A stretch of DNA of 13,497 nt from an uncultured Alistipes sp. GTDB lineage: Bacteria; Bacteroidota; Bacteroidia; Bacteroidales; Rikenellaceae. Made by a program: the position numbers and the translations under genes. The stretch lies in the NCBI GenBank assembly GCA_900769525.1, contig CAAGGY010000159.1, positions 1 through 13,497 of the forward strand, in the 5' to 3' direction. Positions 6,600 to 12,964 of this stretch are shown in pieces (position 1 is the first letter of the stretch; every line of letters begins with the position of its first letter). The notes beneath the pieces were generated by a model. That model made no database searches, was not told where the DNA came from, and was given only the letters and a program-made list of their open reading frames with translations.

Positions 6600-9500
6600 A
6601 TGAGTAATGTAAATCTTACACCCAACTACCTCTTTGAGGTTAGCTGGGAGGTGTGCAACAAGGTGGGCGGTATCCATACCGTGATCGCCTCGAAGGCACC
6701 TACAGTAATGCGACAGCTTGGTGACAAGTACATCACCATCGGTCCTGATTTCACACAGGATGCCGCAAATCCTGAGTTTAAGGAGGATGCAACTCTTCTC
6801 TCTGCTTTGCGTGAGTCGCTCTATGCTCAGGGTGTGCGTGTTCGCATCGGTCGCTGGGCAATCAAGGGCGAGCCTATCGCAATCCTTATCGACTTTAAGT
6901 CATTCTTTGCGCAGAAGGACGATATCCTCAAGAAGCTCTGGGAGTCGTACAACGTAGACTCGCTCTCAGGTCAGTGGGACTATATCGAGCCAGTGCTCTT
7001 TGGTCATGCGGCAGGTGTTGTTATCGCAGCGTATGCTGAGCACGCATCGGCATCGAGCGATAAGATTGTTGCCCACTTCCACGAGTGGATGACAGCCGCA
7101 GGTGCGCTCTACTTGCGTGACAACGCTCCATACGTTGCAACAGTATTCTCTACTCACGCAACAGTTATGGGTCGCTGCATCGCAGGCAACCGTCTTCCAC
7201 TGTACAACGACCTTCACAAGTTCAACGCTGACGAGCTCGCTCGCCAGTTCAACGTGATGGCTAAGCACTCTTTGGAGAAGTCGGCTGCAACACACTCTGA
7301 CGCATTCCTTACTGTAAGTGAGATTACAGCTAACGAGTGCCGCTACTTGCTCGGTCGTGAGGTTACTCGCATCACGCCTAATGGCTTCGAGAACGACTTC
7401 GTACCTGAGGCTAAGGAGCTCGAGACATTGCGTGCAACAGCTCGTAAGCGCATCATCGACGTGGCTAAGGCTTCATGGGACTGTGAGTTCCAGTCTGAGC
7501 CATTGATCGTTGCTACAAGCGGCCGCTACGAGTATCGCAACAAGGGTATCGACGTGTTCCTTGAGTCACTCAAGCAGCTCGCTACATCTAACCTCGAGCG
7601 TGACATCATCGCTGTTATTGCAGTGCCTGCAGGCCATGTTGGTGCTCGTCAGGACCTCGTTGCTCACCTTGAGAATGGTGCAGCTATCGACCCATCGCAG
7701 CGTCGCTACCTTACACATAACCTCGAGAACTACGCTTGGGATCAGGTGTGCCAGTCTGTTGATGGTAGCATTCTCTCTACTGTCGCTTCACGTGTGAAGG
7801 TTCTCTTCGTGCCTACATACCTCAATGGCCACGATGGCGTATTCAATATGTCATACTACGACTTCTTGGCAGGTGTTGACCTCTCAGTATTCGCATCATA
7901 CTACGAGCCATGGGGCTACACTCCACTCGAGTCGGTAGCATTCGGTGTTCCTACCGTGACTACTACTTTGGCAGGTTTCGGTCTTTGGATTGCTAAGCAC
8001 TCATCACACACAGGTGTTGATATCGTTCGTCGTGACGACTACAACGAGCGCGAGGTGGTACTCCAGATTACTGATGTCATCAAGCACTACCTTACAATGG
8101 GTGAGGCTGAGATGGCTGAGGCTCGTGAGGGCGCTAGGGAGATGTCTACAACAGCTCTCTGGAAGAAGCTCTTCAAGGAGTATATGGCAGCATACGAGGA
8201 GGCTATGGAGAACTCTATCGCTCGTACTAAGCGTGTGCTTATCGATGGTGGTGACCGCACATCGCAGATTAACTTCGTGCGTCAGCAGCTCACCTCTAAC
8301 CGCCCATCATGGCACCGTTTGATGGTTGAGAAGGGTATTCCAGAGCGTCTTAAGCCACTCGAGGAGCTCTCACGCAACCTCTGGTGGTGCTGGACAGCTT
8401 CGGCTCGTGACTTGTTCGAGTCTGTAGATCCAGAGCTTTGGGTAAAGGTTGACCGCAACCCTATCGTTCTTCTCGACAAGCTCTCAACAGCACGCTGCGA
8501 GGAGCTTTGCAACGATAAGGAGTTCCTTAAGCGTATGGACGCTGTATATAAGGAGTTCACAGAGTATATGGCCGAGAAGCCATCGCCAGAGCACGCAAAG
8601 GTTGCCTACTTCTCAATGGAGTATGGTTTGCACTCAACACTTAAGATCTACTCTGGTGGTCTTGGTATCTTGGCTGGTGACTACCTCAAGGAGGCTTCTG
8701 ACCGCAACGTGGGTATGGTTGCTGTTGGTCTTTTGTACCGCTACGGTTACTTCACACAGCGCCTCTCAGCGCAGGGTGCTCAGGAGGCTACTTACGAGGC
8801 ACAGAACTTCTTTAAGCTCCCTATCTCGCCTGTTCGTGACGAGTTTGGTAACTGGGTGACTACTCAGGTGGCATACCCTGGCCGTACACTCTATGCTCGT
8901 GTGTGGAAGTGTCAGGTAGGTCGCACAGACCTCTTCTTGCTCGACGCCGACTACGAGGCTAACCTCGACGAGGACCGTCAGGTAACATACTACCTCTATG
9001 GTGGTGACTGGGAGAACCGCCTCAAGCAGGAGATCTTGCTCGGTGTCGGTGGTATCCGTGCCCTCGTGAAGATGGGTATCAAGCAGGAGGTTTACCACTG
9101 CAATGAGGGTCACGCAGCATTCATCGGTGTGGAGCGTATCCGTAACCTCATCGCTAAGAAGCACTTGTCGTTCTCTGAGGCAATGGAGGTTGTTCGCTCA
9201 TCATCGTTGTTCACAACACACACACCAGTGCCAGCAGGTCACGACGCATTCCCTGAGTCGATGATTCGTCAGTATATGTCGCACTACCCAGATGTTCTCG
9301 GCATCACTTGGGATCAGTTCATCAACCTCGGTAAGACAAACCCAAGCGATCCTAACGAGAAGTTCTCGATGTCGGTTCTCGCTTGTAACCTTTCACAGGA
9401 GGTTAACGGTGTATCTTGGTTGCACGGCGAGGTGTCGAAGGATATCCTCGGCAATATGTGGCCAGGATATTTCAAGAATGAGCTCCACATTGGCTATGTG

Positions 9501-10841
9501 ACAAATGGTGTTCACTTCCCAACTTGGGTAGCTTCTAACTTGCGTCGCCTCTATGCTAAGTACTTCGGCAATGCATTCGAGGGTCATACATACAACATCC
9601 CTGAGTGGCAGAACGTACACAAGATCGACGATAAGGAGCTTTGGTCAGAGCGTATGTTCCTCAAGGAGCGCCTCATCAAGACTATCCGCAAGCGCTTCAG
9701 CGATCCTACACAGGTACGTCTTCAGTCACCACGCCAGATGGTTCAGGTTACTGAGAGCATCAAGCCAGATGTGTTGACTATCGGTTTCGCACGTCGCTTC
9801 GCTACATATAAGCGTGCATATTTGCTCTTCACTAACCTTGAGCGTCTTTCGGCTCTTGTTAATAATAAGGAGCGCCCTGTGCAGTTCATCTTCGCAGGTA
9901 AGGCCCACCCAAATGATAAGCCAGGTCAGGACCTCATCAAGCGTATTGTTGAGGTATCAGCAATGCCTGAGTTCGTAGGTAAGATTGTATTCTTGCAGAA
10001 CTACGACATGGAGCTTGCTCGTCGCATGGTTCAGGGTGTTGACGTATGGTTGAACACTCCTACACGTCCTTTGGAGGCCTCAGGTACATCTGGCGAGAAG
10101 TGCGTTATGAACGGCGTTATGCAGTTCTCAGTTCTCGACGGCTGGTGGGTTGAGGGCTACAAGGAGGGTGCTGGCTGGATGCTTCCTATGGAGCGTACCT
10201 ATGCCGACCAGCGCTTCCAGGATGAGCTCGATGCCGAGATGATCTACAACACTATCGAGGAGCAGATCGTGCCTTTGTACTACGACCGTGCAGAGGATGG
10301 CGTGCCTCACCGCTGGGTTAACTCAGTGAAGAAGTGTGTTGCCGACATCGCATCTAACTTCACAACTAACCGTATGCTCATCGACTACGAGGAGCGCTTC
10401 TACAACAAGCTCGCTGAGCGTAAGCGTCTTATCATCGCTGATAACTATATGATGGCTCGTGAGATTGCTTCTTGGAAGCGTAAGGTGTCAGCTGCATGGG
10501 ATAACATCGCAATCCTCGATGTTAAGCGTGCAGAGATCGACTCTGAGGCAATGTATGTAGGTAAGAAGTATCGCTTCGAGATTACTTTGGACCTCGCAGG
10601 CCTCAATAAGGAGGATATTGGTGCTGAGCTCGTTGTTGCTACTCAGATCGAGGCTGGCCAGGCTGCAAATGTCGTTGAGACACGCCGCTTGGAGGTTATC
10701 GCCCAGGAGGGTAACACAGTAACTTTGGCTCTCGACTACGCTCCTGAGCACACAGGTACATTCGACGTAGCACTCCGTGTATTCCCAGTGAACGACAAGT
10801 TGGAGCACCGTATGGACTTCGCCTTGGTTAAGTGGGCATAA
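6600..10841 (+). CDS. Fused glycogen synthase (GT3) and alpha-glucan phosphorylase (GT35)
   Basis: The protein has 1413 residues in two enzyme halves. Residues ~1-540 resemble the eukaryotic-type, UDP-glucose-using glycogen synthase family GT3: FEVSWEVCNKVGGIHTV at the N-terminus, HFHEWMTAAGALYL, FSTHATVMGR, TPNGFE, SGRYEYRNKGIDVFLESL, and YYEPWGYTPLE with the E-x7-E pair at E436 and E444. Residues ~560-1310 form a GlgP/MalP-like phosphorylase of the shorter bacterial class: an N-terminal SRNLWWCWTASARDLF (DUF3417-like), YSGGLGILAGDYLKEASDR, HCNEGHAAF, THTPVPAGHDAF, and EASGTSGEKCVMNG, where K1167 is the expected pyridoxal-phosphate lysine. The last ~100 residues look like a beta-sandwich. 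Cytoplasmic glycogen synthesis and phosphorolysis are thus carried on one chain. Codon use is strongly biased (GAG, CTC, CGT/CGC, AAC), suggesting high expression. I see no frameshift, so the fusion looks real. It is monocistronic, with its own promoter and terminator. Confidence 0.93.
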   Translation: MSNVNLTPNYLFEVSWEVCNKVGGIHTVIASKAPTVMRQLGDKYITIGPDFTQDAANPEFKEDATLLSALRESLYAQGVRVRIGRWAIKGEPIAILIDFKSFFAQKDDILKKLWESYNVDSLSGQWDYIEPVLFGHAAGVVIAAYAEHASASSDKIVAHFHEWMTAAGALYLRDNAPYVATVFSTHATVMGRCIAGNRLPLYNDLHKFNADELARQFNVMAKHSLEKSAATHSDAFLTVSEITANECRYLLGREVTRITPNGFENDFVPEAKELETLRATARKRIIDVAKASWDCEFQSEPLIVATSGRYEYRNKGIDVFLESLKQLATSNLERDIIAVIAVPAGHVGARQDLVAHLENGAAIDPSQRRYLTHNLENYAWDQVCQSVDGSILSTVASRVKVLFVPTYLNGHDGVFNMSYYDFLAGVDLSVFASYYEPWGYTPLESVAFGVPTVTTTLAGFGLWIAKHSSHTGVDIVRRDDYNEREVVLQITDVIKHYLTMGEAEMAEAREGAREMSTTALWKKLFKEYMAAYEEAMENSIARTKRVLIDGGDRTSQINFVRQQLTSNRPSWHRLMVEKGIPERLKPLEELSRNLWWCWTASARDLFESVDPELWVKVDRNPIVLLDKLSTARCEELCNDKEFLKRMDAVYKEFTEYMAEKPSPEHAKVAYFSMEYGLHSTLKIYSGGLGILAGDYLKEASDRNVGMVAVGLLYRYGYFTQRLSAQGAQEATYEAQNFFKLPISPVRDEFGNWVTTQVAYPGRTLYARVWKCQVGRTDLFLLDADYEANLDEDRQVTYYLYGGDWENRLKQEILLGVGGIRALVKMGIKQEVYHCNEGHAAFIGVERIRNLIAKKHLSFSEAMEVVRSSSLFTTHTPVPAGHDAFPESMIRQYMSHYPDVLGITWDQFINLGKTNPSDPNEKFSMSVLACNLSQEVNGVSWLHGEVSKDILGNMWPGYFKNELHIGYVTNGVHFPTWVASNLRRLYAKYFGNAFEGHTYNIPEWQNVHKIDDKELWSERMFLKERLIKTIRKRFSDPTQVRLQSPRQMVQVTESIKPDVLTIGFARRFATYKRAYLLFTNLERLSALVNNKERPVQFIFAGKAHPNDKPGQDLIKRIVEVSAMPEFVGKIVFLQNYDMELARRMVQGVDVWLNTPTRPLEASGTSGEKCVMNGVMQFSVLDGWWVEGYKEGAGWMLPMERTYADQRFQDELDAEMIYNTIEEQIVPLYYDRAEDGVPHRWVNSVKKCVADIASNFTTNRMLIDYEERFYNKLAERKRLIIADNYMMAREIASWKRKVSAAWDNIAILDVKRAEIDSEAMYVGKKYRFEITLDLAGLNKEDIGAELVVATQIEAGQAANVVETRRLEVIAQEGNTVTLALDYAPEHTGTFDVALRVFPVNDKLEHRMDFALVKWA

Positions 10842-10858
10842 CGATACACCGCATAATG

Positions 10859-10891
10859 AAAATAGCTGTCCTTCGGGGCAGCTATTTTTTT
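10859..10891 (+). terminator. UUCG-loop intrinsic terminator
   Basis: A 13-bp stem (10859-10871 with 10876-10888, one T-G pair) is closed by a C(UUCG)G tetraloop and followed by a T run. It lies 18 bp after the stop of the 6600-10841 gene and is a textbook Rho-independent terminator. Confidence 0.93.
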
Positions 10892-10896
10892 ATAAG

Positions 10897-10973
10897 TTAG
10901 GGAGGTTAAGGAGATTAGGGAACTTAGGGAAAAGTTTTCTCACTAAATTCACTAATTTCCCTAAATTCTCTAA
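10897..10973. repeat. 9-bp-period palindromic repeat, copy A
   Basis: The left arm has four units at exact 9-bp steps (TTAGGGAGG at 10897, then 10906, 10915, 10924). The right arm has the complementary pattern, also at 9-bp steps (ACTAAATTC at 10942, then 10951, 10960, 10969). The two arms can fold into a long imperfect hairpin. It lies between the terminator of the fusion gene and the -7 box of the four-helix gene. Copies B and C follow within 2 kb. Confidence 0.8.
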
Positions 10974-10982
10974 TATATTTAT

Positions 10983-10990
10983 TACCTTTG
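10983..10990 (+). promoter_or_regulatory. -7 box of the four-helix-bundle gene
   Basis: TACCTTTG is identical to the -7 box of the 6600-10841 gene. The -33 region is occupied by repeat copy A and has no clear TTTG. The ATG at 11006 leaves a leader of only about 10 nt. Confidence 0.5.
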
Positions 10991-11005
10991 TAAAAATGAT
11001 AGCCT

Positions 11006-11554
11006 ATGAATGATGCAATTCTAATCAGACCGCAAGGAGACCATCGAAATCTAATATGTTATCGTAAGGCGGAGCTAATCTTCGACATAACCTCTCATTT
11101 TGCATATACGGCATTTGAACGTGGCGACCGTACAATAGATCAGATGGTTCAAGCGGCAAGATCTGGTAAGCAGAATATTATTGAGGGTAATGCGGATGCA
11201 GAAACCTCACTCGAGTTAGGCATCAAACTTATCAATGTTGCAAAGGCAAGCTTCAAGGAGTTACAGGCAGATTATGAAGACTATCTGCGTGTTAATGGAT
11301 GTGAGCAGTGGGGTGCTGACACCGACAAGTTCATTGCAATGCGAAAGCTTGGCAGTGAGGGTAGCAACCAATCTATTTTAGACATTGCTAAATCCCGCCC
11401 TCTCGACACAGTAGCCAATATGGCAATCATTCTACTCAAGCAAGAGGACTATCTACTGCATAAGCTACTCACATCGCTCTCTGAACAATTTCTCAATGAG
11501 GGCGGTTTTAAAGAGCGAATGCACCGTATGCGTGTAGAAAGAAGGGGAAAATAG
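11006..11554 (+). CDS. Four-helix-bundle 'suffix' domain protein
   Basis: The protein has 182 residues, no signal peptide and no membrane segment. Residues ~15-135 read as amphipathic helices of the 23S rRNA-intervening-sequence/Avd-like four-helix-bundle superfamily: YRKAELIFDITSHFAY, IDQMVQAARSGKQNIIEGN (the S-x-x-Q-x-I-x-E-G turn is typical), ELGIKLINVAKASFKEL, and DYEDYLR. The remainder matches the Bacteroidetes version with a C-terminal extension. The biochemical role is unknown; relatives may bind nucleic acid, but nothing here shows that. The gene is bracketed by 9-bp-period palindromes (copy A upstream, copy B starting 5 bp after the stop), suggesting it travels with the repeat. The ATG at 11006 follows a short ATG at 10996 that hits a stop after five codons. 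Confidence 0.82.
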   Translation: MNDAILIRPQGDHRNLICYRKAELIFDITSHFAYTAFERGDRTIDQMVQAARSGKQNIIEGNADAETSLELGIKLINVAKASFKELQADYEDYLRVNGCEQWGADTDKFIAMRKLGSEGSNQSILDIAKSRPLDTVANMAIILLKQEDYLLHKLLTSLSEQFLNEGGFKERMHRMRVERRGK

Positions 11555-11559
11555 AGAGG

Positions 11560-11617
11560 ATAGGGAGTTTAGGGAGATTAGGGAGTTTAGCGACGATTCC
11601 TTAAATTCTCTAAATTC
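11560..11617. repeat. 9-bp-period palindromic repeat, copy B
   Basis: Left-arm units ATAGGGAGT, TTAGGGAGA, TTAGGGAGT and a degenerate TTAGCGACG start at 11560, 11569, 11578 and 11587. Right-arm units CTTAAATTC and TCTAAATTC start at 11600 and 11609. It starts 5 bp after the stop of the four-helix gene and runs directly into a palindrome plus terminator shared with copy C. Confidence 0.8.
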
Positions 11618-11619
11618 TC

Positions 11620-11663
11620 TTTGGTTTCGAAATCAAGAAAGCCCTCCCAAAAGGGAAGGCTTT
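11620..11663. terminator. Palindrome plus bidirectional terminator, copy B
   Basis: Bases 11620-11637 are a near-palindrome (TTTGGTTTCGAAATCAAG). Next comes an 11-bp stem with one mismatch, AAAGCCCTCCC 11638-11648 with GGGAAGGCTTT 11653-11663, around AAAA. It lies between the convergent 11006-11554 (plus) and 11747-12475 (minus) genes and can serve both. The same module recurs at 12896-12939. The stretch 11664-11746 shows nothing recognisable. Confidence 0.75.
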
Positions 11664-11746
11664 GCATACAAGTTGTATATCGATGTGATTCTTGCTCATT
11701 TAATCTTGAGTTGTTGTACTATATGGTATAACCTAAGATATTTAGT

Positions 11747-12475
11747 TTATTCAACATCTTTTTTATTTACAACTTTTACTGCTATAATACTGATGCTGTT
11801 ATCAGTTTTAGACTCAGAGTAAATGGGGAATACAAATCCCCTATAGAATGCTTTTGCTTTATTGTCGTTTACCTCAATTTTAGTCCAACAACAATTAAAT
11901 TTAATGTCGTAATTATCAATTATATATTCCACTTGTGTGCGATTAGGGAGTGTCCACCCTTCACCTAAAGACTTGCAATATTCTATTGCATCGTACCACG
12001 TACCATCGCTCTCACATTTAGACACAATAATGGTATAGTCGTCAGTAGTAGTAGAATCTGATACTTCGTCAGATTTAGTATTGTCCTTAGAGTCTTCTTT
12101 TATATTGCTCTTAACTTCTTCAATATGTTTCTTATTGCTGCAAAACTCTTTAATATAAGCAAATGGATCTTCTCCATTATTGTATTCCTTCTTCATTATG
12201 AGATGGAGCTTATGTCGAGTAAACATTGAGAAGAATGGTTGACGAGGTATAACAATATCATTGTCTAACACCCAACCGTCTTCAGCCATGATGTTAAGTA
12301 TTTCACCTATGCTGTACGACCTGTTGAGTTGATGAGAGTCAGAATCGTACATTATGGTCACTGACATGCAATCGTATCCTCCTCTCATATAAACGTCGCA
12401 ATAAGCAGTTTTTGTTTGCGCAGAAACATCAAATGAGAATAAAGAAAGAACCAGTACGAATAAGAGCTTCTTCAT
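11747..12475 (-). CDS. Secreted two-domain protein with C-terminal DUF1566-like domain
   Basis: The protein has 242 residues. Residues 1-19 are a signal peptide (MKKLLFVLVLSLFSFDVSA|Q). Residues ~20-95 form a conserved-looking domain with YCDVYMRGGYDCMSVTIMYD, a SIGEILNIMAEDGWVLDN segment and RHKLHLIMKKEY. Residues ~110-150 are a polar Lys/Glu/Ser/Asp-rich linker. Residues ~150-238 carry a GEGWTLPNRTQVEYI motif and CCWTKIEV, then FVFPIY, which aligns by eye with the C-terminal half of the 15-572 protein. No function can be assigned; it is probably periplasmic or surface-exposed. It stands alone behind leader copy 2 and ends before the bidirectional terminator at 11638-11663. The start ATG at 12473-12475 is fixed by the signal peptide. 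It is A/T-rich compared with the fusion gene. Confidence 0.82.
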   Translation of the reverse strand: MKKLLFVLVLSLFSFDVSAQTKTAYCDVYMRGGYDCMSVTIMYDSDSHQLNRSYSIGEILNIMAEDGWVLDNDIVIPRQPFFSMFTRHKLHLIMKKEYNNGEDPFAYIKEFCSNKKHIEEVKSNIKEDSKDNTKSDEVSDSTTTDDYTIIVSKCESDGTWYDAIEYCKSLGEGWTLPNRTQVEYIIDNYDIKFNCCWTKIEVNDNKAKAFYRGFVFPIYSESKTDNSISIIAVKVVNKKDVE

Positions 12476-12764
12476 AATAATTGATTATTTGTGTCCGCCA
12501 CACCTCCTACGACGGGTTAATATAAAAAAAGTGTGGAGATGTTCGTTTATCTATAGATAGGCATTTGGCGTGGCCCCAACGAAAATAAACAATACTCCAC
12601 ACCTGTACAGTATGTGGAGTAGGCACAGAACGTGCCGACATAGCATACCAATACAAGTGATGTAAGCATTCGTTATCCTTTCGTTGTAAAATCGCCAAAT
12701 TTTATCTATAAGGATTAGCGAAACACTTTCACTAATAAATATGTCTGCAATCCGAAGACTGCAC
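12476..12764 (-). promoter_or_regulatory. Conserved ~290-nt structured 5' leader, copy 2
   Basis: This is the second copy of the leader at 1665-1961, from just after the promoter to the start codon at 12475. Structure in RNA sense: a 5' hairpin at 12762-12747 (GCAGUC, UUCG, GAUUGC); GGCAC/GUGCC at 12636-12622; CUCCACA 12619-12613 with UGUGGAG 12601-12595; and the competing AGGUGUGGAG 12604-12595 with CUCCACACUU 12538-12529, plus GUUUAU 12590-12585 with AUAAAC 12550-12545. A run of seven U ends at 12524, 48 nt before the ATG, as in copy 1. Substitutions relative to copy 1 keep these stems paired. The frame at 12507-12698 is open but starts at TTG and is frame-shifted against copy 1, so I do not call it a gene. 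Confidence 0.65.
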
Positions 12765-12766
12765 TA

Positions 12767-12798
12767 CAAATTTAAGAAATTATTTTTGATTGAGCAAA
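12767..12798 (-). promoter_or_regulatory. Bacteroidetes-type promoter of leader copy 2
   Basis: On the minus strand TTTG (12798-12795), 20 bp, then TAAATTTG (12774-12767). This is a full match to the Bacteroidetes -33/-7 consensus, with the same -7 octamer and spacing as leader copy 1. Confidence 0.78.
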
Positions 12799-12806
12799 GA
12801 AATAGA

Positions 12807-12893
12807 GAGTTTAATGAATTTAAGGAGGTTAAGGAATCTAAGGAATTTAGGACAAACACTAATTTCACTAAATTCCCTAATTTCTCTAAACTC
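12807..12893. repeat. 9-bp-period palindromic repeat, copy C
   Basis: Five left-arm units at exact 9-bp steps start at 12807 (GAGTTTAAT, GAATTTAAG, GAGGTTAAG, GAATCTAAG, GAATTTAGG). A 6-nt spacer follows, then four right-arm units at 12858, 12867, 12876 and 12885 (ACTAATTTC, ACTAAATTC, CCTAATTTC, TCTAAACTC). The arms are complementary and would form a long hairpin. Unlike copies A and B, no four-helix gene adjoins it. A 69-codon frame read through it is just the repeat translated. Confidence 0.8.
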
Positions 12894-12895
12894 TC

Positions 12896-12939
12896 TTTGG
12901 TTTCGAAACCAAAAAAGCCCTCCCAAGCGGGAAGGCTTT
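12896..12939 (-). terminator. Palindrome plus terminator, copy C
   Basis: A perfect 18-bp palindrome, TTTGGTTTCGAAACCAAA (12896-12913), adjoins an 11-bp stem with one mismatch (12914-12924 with 12929-12939). On the minus strand the stem is followed by a T-rich run and lies 25 bp after the stop of the CoA-transferase gene, so it should terminate that transcript. The module matches copy B at 11620-11663 apart from a few bases. Confidence 0.78.
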
Positions 12940-12964
12940 ACTTAAAATGATGCTTATCAGAGCA

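Noticed and set aside
8282..8560. Antisense and alternate-frame long open frames within the glycogen enzyme gene
   Set aside because: The biased codon use of the 6600-10841 gene creates many spurious frames; none has a start signal or recognisable protein features.
10897..10930. TTAGGG units recalling eukaryotic telomere repeats
   Set aside because: The period is 9, not 6, the units drift, and a complementary arm follows, so this is a palindromic bacterial intergenic repeat.
11006..11554. Diversity-generating retroelement accessory (Avd) or rRNA intervening sequence
   Set aside because: The four-helix fold is similar, but there is no reverse transcriptase, no template/variable repeat pair and no rRNA in the window.
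12507..12698. 63-codon minus-strand frame in leader copy 2
   Set aside because: It starts at TTG, lies inside a structured leader and loses frame against copy 1; only a short block shows coding-like substitution, reported as a separate low-interest finding.
10897..12939. CRISPR array
   Set aside because: The repeats are 9-bp contiguous units without spacers of even length, and no cas gene is present.
12741..12950. 69-codon plus-strand frame rich in Lys, Phe and Glu
   Set aside because: It is the 9-bp repeat array read as codons (period 3 x 3) and runs through the terminator palindrome.
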